From Oscillospiraceae bacterium (lineage in GTDB: Bacteria; Bacillota; Clostridia; Oscillospirales; Ruminococcaceae), in NCBI GenBank assembly GCA_021201235.1, contig JAJQFI010000018.1, positions 1 to 40,035 of the forward strand: DNA of 40,035 nt, written 5' to 3'. Positions 34,154-40,035 of this stretch are shown here, one piece after another (within the stretch, counting starts at the first letter, position 1; each line of letters opens with the position of its first letter). The position numbers and the translations under genes are program-made. The notes beneath the pieces were generated by a model. That model had not been told where the DNA came from and searched no databases. It was given only the letters and a program-made list of their open reading frames with translations.

Positions 34154-34588
34154 TTACTTGCTGAGCATCAAGTTTGTAGCACAGAATTTCGGATAATCTT
34201 CGTAGTCAAAACCATCTTTCACTCGCACAAGACCTCGTACAATAATTTCCAGTTCCCTTACGCCACTTACATCAATCTTGAAGTCTATGGTGTCATATGT
34301 ACTACTTGTTATATCATAGCACTCATACAACAGTACACCATCTCCGTATACCTTAAATGTACTAGTCCAATCGTCAGAGTAATACAGTGAGCCATACGCT
34401 CTAAACAAGGTTCCAGAAAGTTCTGAGTACGAAGCAGCAAGATTGTATACTATGTAAGTTTGTTCTCCTGAAGAGTCTTTACTCCACTGCCAAATGATAT
34501 TATTTTTATCGTAGGTATTGCCGGAAACATCTGTGTATACAAAGCTAAAAAATAGTACCAACACTCTCAGATGTTCCTTTTCTAACAT
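34154..34588 (-). pseudogene. NPCBM-like C-terminal domain, split off by a frame change
   Basis: About 135 residues after the junction: YTDVSGNTYDKNNIIW, a run of beta strands with FRAYGSLYYSDDWTSTFKVY, then DVSGVRELEIIVRG. This matches the NPCBM/NEW2-type carbohydrate-binding fold (RAYGSLY...FKVYGDGVLLYE...DVSGVRELEI). There is no start codon with a ribosome binding site near its 5' end. Removing one T from the T6 run at about 34551-34556 joins it in frame to the lipoprotein upstream (KGTSESVGTIF then SFVYTDVSGN). The intact product would be a lipid-anchored sugar-binding protein of about 460 residues. Confidence 0.75.
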
Positions 34589-35543
34589 AATCTAAAGAAG
34601 TAAGCGCAATCGGTATATACTCCTGATACTCCGCTATTTTAGCATCGATATTGTCGCCAGTAAGACCGGAACGCTGAAGAACGAGGATAGCGGCTTCATA
34701 ATCCTTGTCGGAGCCGAAGGCTTCTTCGGCTTCGTCGAAGTCGGCAGCTTCCCAAAGTGAAACGACCTTGGTCACTTCGACATCATATAAATCTTCACCA
34801 TCAAAGTCGAAATAATCATATTCATTGTAAAGAACAGCACACGCATCACTATAGTTACCTTCGGCAACAAGAGCCTCAGCATCAGCAATTACGGCATCCA
34901 TACAAGCTGTATAAATGACATCGAGTTCAGCATGGTATTCAGCATAATCTTCAAATACATTCATATAACTATAAAGATTAACCCATGCCGTCTCGAAATC
35001 CTCACTCGCAATAAGTTCGTCTGCTTCCGAAATCAGCTGCGAAAGTAGATTTTCGAGGACATTTTCGCTTTTCTCCTTTGCTGACTCATAGTTGATGTCA
35101 TCAGAAGATACTTGTTCATAAGCCGCATAGGCATCCAGGTATTCCCCACTTTCCTCGAGTGAGATGGCTTCCTCATAGTAATTCTTTGAGGTCTGCAGGT
35201 TTTCCAATTCGGCATAAGAGCTTAAAAGCAGTGAGTAGCTATAAATGTCAGCACGTTCTATAACTTCTAAAGTAAGTTCCGCTTCGTCATAGGTCATTTC
35301 TCCATTATTGTAACTTTCAATAACATTAGAAATAATCTCGGAGAGCTGATTCTCAACCTCGCTTTCAAGTTGAAGATTCCCAGATATGCTCTCATAATAA
35401 ATCTCATTGGCGGTCAGATATTCTGAATTGTTAATAGCGTTGATTACTTGTTCTACAGGATCAGTAACTACACCTGAACACCCTGTGGGCATAATAAAGA
35501 TTACAATGCATAAAATACTTGCAATAGCTTTCCTGAATTTCAT
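34545..35543 (-). CDS. Lipoprotein with tetratricopeptide-like helical repeats, truncated at a T6 run
   Basis: About 332 residues. The signal peptide MKFRKAIASILCIVIFIMPTGC has a lipobox (MPTGC). The mature part is acidic, helical and repetitive (AAYEQVSSDDINYESAKEK, AEALVAEGNYSDACAVLYNEY, EEAFGSDKDYEAAILVLQRSG), in the style of TPR units. The frame stops at VGTIF, where a one-base shift would continue into the NPCBM-like domain. The start is uncertain: the ATG at 35543 fits the signal peptide but lies about 20 bases from GGGGAGG. A nine-codon frame starting TTGGGGAGG, seven bases after AGGAGGG, ends one base before that ATG and might pass ribosomes to it. The substrate and role are unknown; sugar sensing or capture is a guess. 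Confidence 0.75.
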   Translation of the reverse strand: MKFRKAIASILCIVIFIMPTGCSGVVTDPVEQVINAINNSEYLTANEIYYESISGNLQLESEVENQLSEIISNVIESYNNGEMTYDEAELTLEVIERADIYSYSLLLSSYAELENLQTSKNYYEEAISLEESGEYLDAYAAYEQVSSDDINYESAKEKSENVLENLLSQLISEADELIASEDFETAWVNLYSYMNVFEDYAEYHAELDVIYTACMDAVIADAEALVAEGNYSDACAVLYNEYDYFDFDGEDLYDVEVTKVVSLWEAADFDEAEEAFGSDKDYEAAILVLQRSGLTGDNIDAKIAEYQEYIPIALTSLDYVRKGTSESVGTIF

Positions 35544-35635
35544 ATCAATTTTTGCACGATTCAAGCCTCCCCAAACCGTGCCCTCCTTCCAGTATGTACT
35601 AAATAAGATGAAATTTAAATACAAATTTCACCTAC

Positions 35636-35663
35636 ATTATAACATACAATTCCCCCCCCGCAA
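35636..35663 (-). promoter_or_regulatory. Promoter with a G8 tract in its spacer
   Basis: Minus strand TTGCGG, 16 bases, consensus TATAAT (35636-35641). The spacer and -35 box include eight consecutive G (C8 at 35652-35659 on the plus strand). Gain or loss of one G would change the -35 to -10 spacing, as in phase-variable promoters. Confidence 0.55.
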
Positions 35664-35709
35664 GTACAAAGTAGAACGTCGAACAAAGCAAAAATTGTTG
35701 AAAGTGCAC

Positions 35710-35744
35710 AATAAAAAAGAAGCCGACGTGATGAGCGTCGGCTT
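35710..35744 (-). terminator. Minus-strand terminator hairpin upstream of the 35.5 kb lipoprotein
   Basis: A 9-bp perfect stem AAGCCGACG / CGTCGGCTT with a 7-base loop is followed on the minus strand by CTTTTTTATT. It lies in the intergenic region, before the lipoprotein promoter. It would stop antisense transcripts coming from 35836-37700; no gene on that strand ends here. Confidence 0.75.
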
Positions 35745-35745
35745 A

Positions 35746-35786
35746 AATCTTAATCAAATCTTAATCTTTGAGATATTGCTCTTAAT
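35746..35786. promoter_or_regulatory. CTTAAT direct repeats, second copy of the candidate operator
   Basis: CTTAAT at 35749-35754 and 35760-35765 (N5 gap) plus a third at 35781-35786 inside the promoter spacer. The 20 bases at 35746-35765 are identical to 18434-18453. The repeats end 10 bases before the -35 box of the gene at 35836, in the opposite orientation to the copy at the ABC operon. Confidence 0.6.
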
Positions 35787-35804
35787 AGTTTGATATGGTA
35801 TACT
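35776..35804 (+). promoter_or_regulatory. Promoter of the duplicated lipoprotein gene
   Basis: TTGCTC (35776-35781), a 17-base spacer and TATACT (35799-35804), 32 bases before the ATG. Confidence 0.6.
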
Positions 35805-35835
35805 TTATCTAAATAGTCCGGAAGGAGAAATTATT

Positions 35836-37440
35836 ATGAAAAAGATTATTGCAATGGCTTTAGCTCTTATGCTTTTAGTGTCTTGCGGGGTGACTGAACG
35901 GGTGGAAGATAATCCCAGTGTCACGACTGTAAGCTCTCATGAAGAAAAGGTCACAAGGGCGACTACCTCACCTACTGAAGACGCCTCGGATGAACTTGAA
36001 GTCGTTGATTGGTACTACGAGAACATCAAAAGCCAATCGCTGATACTGCCGGATGATGTCAAGGTTGTGGACGCTTCCATTTCGCTATGGTTTGAGGAAC
36101 GTGCGGAAGATAGCCTCACGGAGAAGGAATATGATGAAGATGTCGACCTGTCGGATGTTTTCTGGCTCAATCAGATTGTCGACCCGGATACGATTTACGA
36201 TGTTGAGCGGGTCGGGAACTATATCGCTTTCAGGGAAGGAAGCGACATGACAGCATATCTCTGCAAGACAAGTGACACCGACACTGAGGTTATCGCCAAA
36301 GGCTCCGGTCTTTCGGTCGGCTATGTCGTCACGGACAATTTCATCTTCTTTGCAGAGGGCTATTCCCAGCTTTCCTCCGGCGAGATGAGGATGTATGTCA
36401 TCAGGGTCGCAACCGGAGAAATCGTTGCGGTCGACTTCCCCATGCCGTATGAGAACACGTTTATATCCACCATTATGCCAACCTCGGACGGCGGTATGAT
36501 GATAGCTCCCAATACAGGCGAATCGGTCAATACGCTCGAGGAATACGTCTACTATATTTCTCCTGAAAACATCGTCTTAATGTTTACCGGGCTGTTTGTG
36601 CCGGACGAAGTCTACGGCTTCACCTATGACGAATACTACGAAGCCCTCACCGGCAAGTGGGACGTGGTCGTGTGGTATGATGTTCCGACGGTCAACGAAA
36701 GCTGCACCAAGCTTGCCTATTGGTCGAACAAGTACGCCGAGGACGACGAAATGTCCCTGACCCCGGGCATCTGGATTGTGGATCTCAAAACCGGCGACGA
36801 GTCAAGGCTTGATTTGGGCGACCTCTCCCCTACAGTCGGCTATATCAACTGGATTGATGACGAGACTTTGATGTTTGACACCTATGATGGTGAGTTTTAT
36901 AAGATTAGTCTTGTGGACAATACTGTCAGCAATCTTCCGAACCCTTCTGACTTCGACGAATACTACAAGAGTGTAAACAGTCAATCGCTGATTCTGCCGG
37001 AGGATGTCGAAATAGTTGAGGCAGATACTAATAAGTGGTTTCATAGCTTCATGAAGTATGGTTTCACTGTCAGTGACATAAGTGGTAACTATGCCTATGG
37101 GACGTATTCTGATGTCGAGGAGGAGAAGAGATATTCGGCGGTTTACGACATTACGACAGGCGAATTCACAGAGCTCATAGAGCTTGAGGAGATAAACATG
37201 TCCTATCCTCTCGAAGAAGATGATGTTAATATATCCGATACTATAGGGCTCGACAAAATCGTCAATACTGATGCGATGTACGATATCGAGCGAGCCGGCA
37301 ACTACATCGCTTTCAGAGCCGGCGATGACATGACTTCATATGTCTGCGAAATCAGAGATGATAGCGTTAATGTGATAGCAAAAGGGATTGGCAATTCTGT
37401 GAGCTATGCCGTCACAGAAAATCTCGTCTTTGTTATTTGA
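35836..37440 (+). CDS. Lipoprotein with internally duplicated domain; second copy cut by a frameshift
   Basis: 534 residues in this frame. The signal peptide MKKIIAMALALMLLVSC carries a lipobox (LVSC). A Ser/Thr-rich linker precedes two copies of a ~230-residue domain. Copy 1 starts at SQSLILPDDVKVVDA and includes YDVERVGNYIAFREGSDMT; copy 2 starts at SQSLILPEDVEIVEA and includes YDIERAGNYIAFRAGDDMT. Between them lies DEYYEALTGKWDVVVWYD, a TolB/beta-propeller-like strand region (GYINWIDDETLMFDTYDG). Copy 2 stops at ENLVFVI with TGA at 37438; its missing ~84 residues lie in the next frame. The ribosome binding site GGAAGGAG and the ATG at 35836 are clear. Function unknown; the propeller-like strands suggest protein or ligand binding outside the cell. 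Confidence 0.82.
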   Translation: MKKIIAMALALMLLVSCGVTERVEDNPSVTTVSSHEEKVTRATTSPTEDASDELEVVDWYYENIKSQSLILPDDVKVVDASISLWFEERAEDSLTEKEYDEDVDLSDVFWLNQIVDPDTIYDVERVGNYIAFREGSDMTAYLCKTSDTDTEVIAKGSGLSVGYVVTDNFIFFAEGYSQLSSGEMRMYVIRVATGEIVAVDFPMPYENTFISTIMPTSDGGMMIAPNTGESVNTLEEYVYYISPENIVLMFTGLFVPDEVYGFTYDEYYEALTGKWDVVVWYDVPTVNESCTKLAYWSNKYAEDDEMSLTPGIWIVDLKTGDESRLDLGDLSPTVGYINWIDDETLMFDTYDGEFYKISLVDNTVSNLPNPSDFDEYYKSVNSQSLILPEDVEIVEADTNKWFHSFMKYGFTVSDISGNYAYGTYSDVEEEKRYSAVYDITTGEFTELIELEEINMSYPLEEDDVNISDTIGLDKIVNTDAMYDIERAGNYIAFRAGDDMTSYVCEIRDDSVNVIAKGIGNSVSYAVTENLVFVI

Positions 37441-37684
37441 GAGCTACACTAAGTTGTCTTCACCTGAGATGAGGGTGTATGTTATCAATGTTTCTACCGG
37501 CGAGATTGTTGCAGTCGACTTCACCTTGCCTTTTGAAGAGCCATATATAACAACTCTTGCATCAACTTCGGATGGTGGCATAAGAGTGAGACTTAATGAG
37601 GGAGAATCGAGCTATTCGCTTGAGAAGTACGTTTTCTATATGACCCCGGAAGACATAGCCAAAGTGGTAGCGGAGCTTTTCTAA
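37433..37684 (+). pseudogene. C-terminal end of the duplicated lipoprotein in a shifted frame
   Basis: 84 residues starting LFESYTKLSSPEMRVYV. They match copy 1 of the upstream lipoprotein (FAEGYSQLSSGEMRMYV, then TGEIVAVDF, TSDGG and EDIAKVVAELF against ENIVLMFTGLF). Skipping the single G at 37432 joins the two frames with no gap: ENLVFLFESYTKL aligns residue for residue with DNFIFFAEGYSQL. No start codon or ribosome binding site of its own is seen. Confidence 0.8.
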
Positions 37685-37701
37685 TTGTTTTGTCAAAATA
37701 C

Positions 37702-37729
37702 TTGACAAATTCTGTTAGAGGGGTATAAT
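37702..37729 (+). promoter_or_regulatory. Promoter of the ABC exporter gene
   Basis: TTGACA (37702-37707), a 16-base spacer and TATAAT (37724-37729), 30 bases before the ATG at 37760. Both boxes are consensus. Confidence 0.8.
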
Positions 37730-37759
37730 GTTAGGTGGAGTTCAGAAAGGAGCAATATT

Positions 37760-39547
37760 ATGTCAAAAAAGAAAGAAAAGAAAGAGAAAAAAGACCAGCA
37801 GGGATTCCTGCACACCGTCAAATCCACGTGGTACATACTGTCATTCATATGGCACAAGGACGGCGGAAAGCAGTATATCTCGATTTACTACTTTACAAGC
37901 ATACTCAATGCCCTTGTGTGGAATATAACAATCATATTCCCCGGCTTGATTATCAATGAGCTTACCGGCGAGTGCAGGATGAGTGTTATCATAACCTATG
38001 TTGCACTGATGGTGCTGTTGCCGCTTGCAAATACCGGAATCAACAGCCTTCTGAGCTACCAAAGGGAAAAGGCGGAACAGCGGCTTGATTTCAGTACAAA
38101 CGAGTATCTATATAACCACATCGCAAGAATGGACTATGAAACGCTCGAAAGCCCTGAAATTCAGAACTTGCAGGAAAGAGCTGAGGAAACTCTTGGTTCA
38201 ATCGTAAGCGTTGTTGACCGTTTCGGCAACTTCCTGTCGGCACTTGTCAGCATCGTCACGCTGTCCGCTATTATCAGCACCCTGAACCCACTGATTATCG
38301 TTGTAATCGCAGTTATCATCTGGATAAATTCGAGGATGACCAAGTATACAAATGGAGTATCATTTGAACTCAACAAGATAATGCACAAGTTCGACAGAAT
38401 CCAGTGGCTATATCCTTTCATGCTTGCAAATTTCACCAATGCCAAGGAAATGCGCCTTTTCGACCTTAAAGACTACTTCATGAGGCTTTGGAAAGAAAGC
38501 AAGGGTGAATCAAACAAAGTCATGATGAAGATAGTTAAAAACACACAGACGCTGAGATTCTTGCAGGGAATAACTGCTATGATTCAGAAAACGCTTCTGT
38601 ATGCTTACTTTATCTTCAACGTACTTTTCAGAGGCTTGTCTGTAGGTTCGATGACTATCTACATAACGACAACCGAGTCTTATGCTTCTGCACTTACAAA
38701 CGTCTTCTCGACCTATCTTGAACTTTCCCGCAAGAGCCTTAATATCGACGAGATGATAGCCTTCTTCAACCTTGAGCCGAAGCAGTATATGACCGGCACA
38801 AAGGAGCCTGTTTTCACAAAGGATTCCACAATAGAGTTCAGAAACGTCTGGTTCAGGTATCCCGGCAGTGAAAACTATGTTATCAAGGATCTCAGCCTCA
38901 AATTCAAGGGCAGTGACAGAATTTGCATAGTCGGTGAAAACGGAAGCGGAAAGACTACGTTTATCAAGCTACTCACTAGACTTTACTTCCCGGACAAGGG
39001 CGAAATACTCCTGAACGGCATCAACATCAACGAGTACGACTACAAGAAGTATCAGAGACTATTCTCGCCGGTATTTCAGGACTTCATCACTTATTCTCTC
39101 AGCCTGAAAGCAAACATAATTTTGGGGCATGAGGAAGACCCGAAGCTTCTTGACGAAGTCTGCAACAAGACAGGAATCATCGACTTGATAAGAAAGCTCC
39201 CGAAAGGCTACGACACTCAGGTCAACAAGTATGTTGACGAGTCTGGAATCGACCTTTCCGGCGGCGAGGGTCAGAGAGTTGCAATTTCAAGAGCCTTGTA
39301 CCACGGCGGCGAGATTTACCTTCTTGACGAACCCACAGCGGCATTAGACCCGAATATTGAGTATGAAATCTATTCACAGTTCAACTCGATGATTCAGGAC
39401 AAGTGCGCCGTCCTGATAACCCATCGCCTGTCTGCGGTTCAGCTCGCCGACAAGGTTGCAGTATTCCAAGATGGACACATAGTCGGCTATGGCACACATA
39501 AAGAGCTTTATGCTCAGGGGTGGTCTTTATACAGAGATGTTCGATAA
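37760..39547 (+). CDS. ABC transporter, fused permease and ATPase (exporter half-transporter)
   Basis: 595 residues. After a basic start (MSKKKEKKEKKDQ) comes a transmembrane domain of about six helices (55-320), without the usual type 1 ABC exporter motifs at high identity. The ATPase follows: Walker A GENGSGKT, Q-loop FSPVFQDFITY, signature DLSGGEGQRVAISRAL, Walker B IYLLDEPTAALDP and the switch histidine in VLITHRLSAV. Substrate unknown; peptide or lipid export is typical. The last residues (GWSLYRDVR) are out of register: a GGGG run at 39517-39520 carries one G too many, and dropping it gives the normal tail GGLYTEMFDKQSEFYVK. The start is ATG at 37760 after AAAGGAG. Confidence 0.9.
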   Translation: MSKKKEKKEKKDQQGFLHTVKSTWYILSFIWHKDGGKQYISIYYFTSILNALVWNITIIFPGLIINELTGECRMSVIITYVALMVLLPLANTGINSLLSYQREKAEQRLDFSTNEYLYNHIARMDYETLESPEIQNLQERAEETLGSIVSVVDRFGNFLSALVSIVTLSAIISTLNPLIIVVIAVIIWINSRMTKYTNGVSFELNKIMHKFDRIQWLYPFMLANFTNAKEMRLFDLKDYFMRLWKESKGESNKVMMKIVKNTQTLRFLQGITAMIQKTLLYAYFIFNVLFRGLSVGSMTIYITTTESYASALTNVFSTYLELSRKSLNIDEMIAFFNLEPKQYMTGTKEPVFTKDSTIEFRNVWFRYPGSENYVIKDLSLKFKGSDRICIVGENGSGKTTFIKLLTRLYFPDKGEILLNGININEYDYKKYQRLFSPVFQDFITYSLSLKANIILGHEEDPKLLDEVCNKTGIIDLIRKLPKGYDTQVNKYVDESGIDLSGGEGQRVAISRALYHGGEIYLLDEPTAALDPNIEYEIYSQFNSMIQDKCAVLITHRLSAVQLADKVAVFQDGHIVGYGTHKELYAQGWSLYRDVR

Positions 39548-39579
39548 GCAGTCGGAGTTTTATGTCAAGGCGAATGAGG

Positions 39580-39882
39580 AAAAGGCAGAAGATTGCGATT
39601 TTGCGCTCACTCTATAAAGATTCGCCTGTCCTCATTCTTGACGAACCGACAGCCGCTCTCAATCCAATCGCCGAATGTGAGATATATCGCAACTTTGCCG
39701 ACATATCCGATGGTAAGCTCACGGTGTACATCTCCCACAGAATCAACAGCACCCGCTTCTGCGACAAAATAGCCGTGTTCGACCACGGTCAGATAAAGGA
39801 GTATGGGACGTTTGAGGAACTCATGGACCTGCATGGGCTTTATTATACCTTCTTTGAGACGCAGGCGGAGATGTATAAATGA
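39580..39882 (+). pseudogene. C-terminal remnant of a second ABC exporter
   Basis: About 100 residues in a third frame: RQKIAILRSLYKDSPVLILD, EPTAALNPIAECEIYRNF, the switch histidine in VYISHRINSTRFCDKIAVFD, and the ending YYTFFETQAEMYK. This is the ATPase part of an ABC exporter from just after the signature motif to the end. The helices, Walker A and Q-loop are absent. It joins directly onto the tail of the preceding exporter, so a deletion of about 1.4 kb probably removed the rest of a tandem partner gene. The usual partner in such pairs would form a heterodimer. Confidence 0.85.
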
Positions 39883-39918
39883 GTTTTAACTTGTGAGAGA
39901 AAAGTAATTGGGTATACG

Positions 39919-39955
39919 AAAAGAGCGTATGGGGCGATGCCGTACGCTCTTTTAT
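39919..39955 (+). terminator. Terminator after the ABC exporter region
   Basis: AAAAGAGCGTA (39919-39929) pairs with TACGCTCTTTT (39943-39953) around a 13-base loop, ending in a T run. Confidence 0.9.
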
Positions 39956-40035
39956 ATTGGTCAAAATTTCCGCTATTTCGTCAGCTGGCTTTTGCCAGTT
40001 TGCACCTCACGGTTACCCTCGTCTGCCCGGAGCGG
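39956..40035. other. Window end, nothing recognised
   Basis: These 80 bases hold no recognisable gene. On the minus strand a frame open to the window edge ends at about 39975 (ADEGNREVQTGKSQLTK), but it shows no family pattern. Confidence 0.5.

Noticed and set aside
34545-34560. Programmed -1 ribosomal frameshift at the T6 run
   Set aside because: The downstream domain needs one base to be skipped (+1 sense), not a -1 slip, and no stimulatory hairpin or pseudoknot is evident.
1-40035. CRISPR arrays, tRNA or rRNA genes, riboswitches
   Set aside because: No regularly spaced repeats, cloverleaf segments or known conserved RNA motifs were recognised on either strand by eye; a covariance-model search was not possible.
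39975-40035. 3' end of a minus-strand gene entering from the right edge
   Set aside because: Only about 20 codons are visible and two frames are open; neither has recognisable motifs.

Overview
The window reads as chromosome of a low-to-mid GC, Gram-positive, anaerobic Firmicute of the Clostridia, most likely a gut Oscillospiraceae/Ruminococcaceae-type organism. Supporting signs are an LPETG sortase substrate with a Cna-B/SpaA domain, a sodium-pumping oxaloacetate decarboxylase operon, a sufCBDSU Fe-S operon beside an Rrf2 regulator, a membrane-extended MurF, a GH127 beta-L-arabinofuranosidase, and remains of a Tn1549/TndX-like large serine recombinase. The lineage is inferred from gene content, not from a marker gene. 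No rRNA, tRNA or CRISPR array was seen.

Layout. 1-3.7 kb: 3' part of a large wall-anchored adhesin-like protein, closed by a strong terminator. 3.8-4.7 kb: a broken serine recombinase. 4.8-8.6 kb: IspDF isoprenoid enzyme, a cytidylate-kinase-like protein and the ComM/YifB ATPase. 8.8-13.0 kb: xpaC-telA-phosphoglucomutase unit. 13.1-14.9 kb: M29 aminopeptidase and a small membrane protein. 15.0-18.4 kb: a tightly overlapping five-gene ABC-2 exporter operon (lipoprotein, two permeases, ATPase, membrane-tethered protein). 18.5-22.9 kb: a cell-wall operon (alpha/beta hydrolase, murF, ddl, amidohydrolase). 23.1-26.6 kb: oxaloacetate decarboxylase in the order gamma, biotin carrier, beta, alpha. 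26.7-28.6 kb: GH127. 28.7-34.1 kb: suf operon and divergent Rrf2 repressor. 34.1-39.9 kb: two lipoprotein loci and an ABC exporter, each interrupted by a single-base shift or deletion.

How parts work together. MurF and Ddl supply and attach the terminal D-Ala-D-X dipeptide of peptidoglycan; Ddl carries Phe where D-Ala-D-Ala ligases normally have Tyr. The decarboxylase operon couples oxaloacetate decarboxylation to a sodium gradient. The Rrf2 protein has three cysteines suited to an Fe-S cluster and probably feeds back on suf.

Most interesting signals. (1) A 20-base CTTAAT-N5-CTTAAT direct repeat, resembling streptococcal CiaR boxes, is found just upstream of two promoters 17 kb apart: the five-gene ABC operon and the duplicated lipoprotein at 35.8 kb. 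(2) A G8 tract lies in the promoter spacer of the 35.5 kb lipoprotein, whose coding frame is also broken at a T6 run, suggesting phase variation or decay. (3) The 34-40 kb stretch holds three single-base frame breaks and one ABC-transporter deletion fusion. These could be biology or assembly error, and reads would decide. Coordinates of promoters and operators come from reading consensus by eye.
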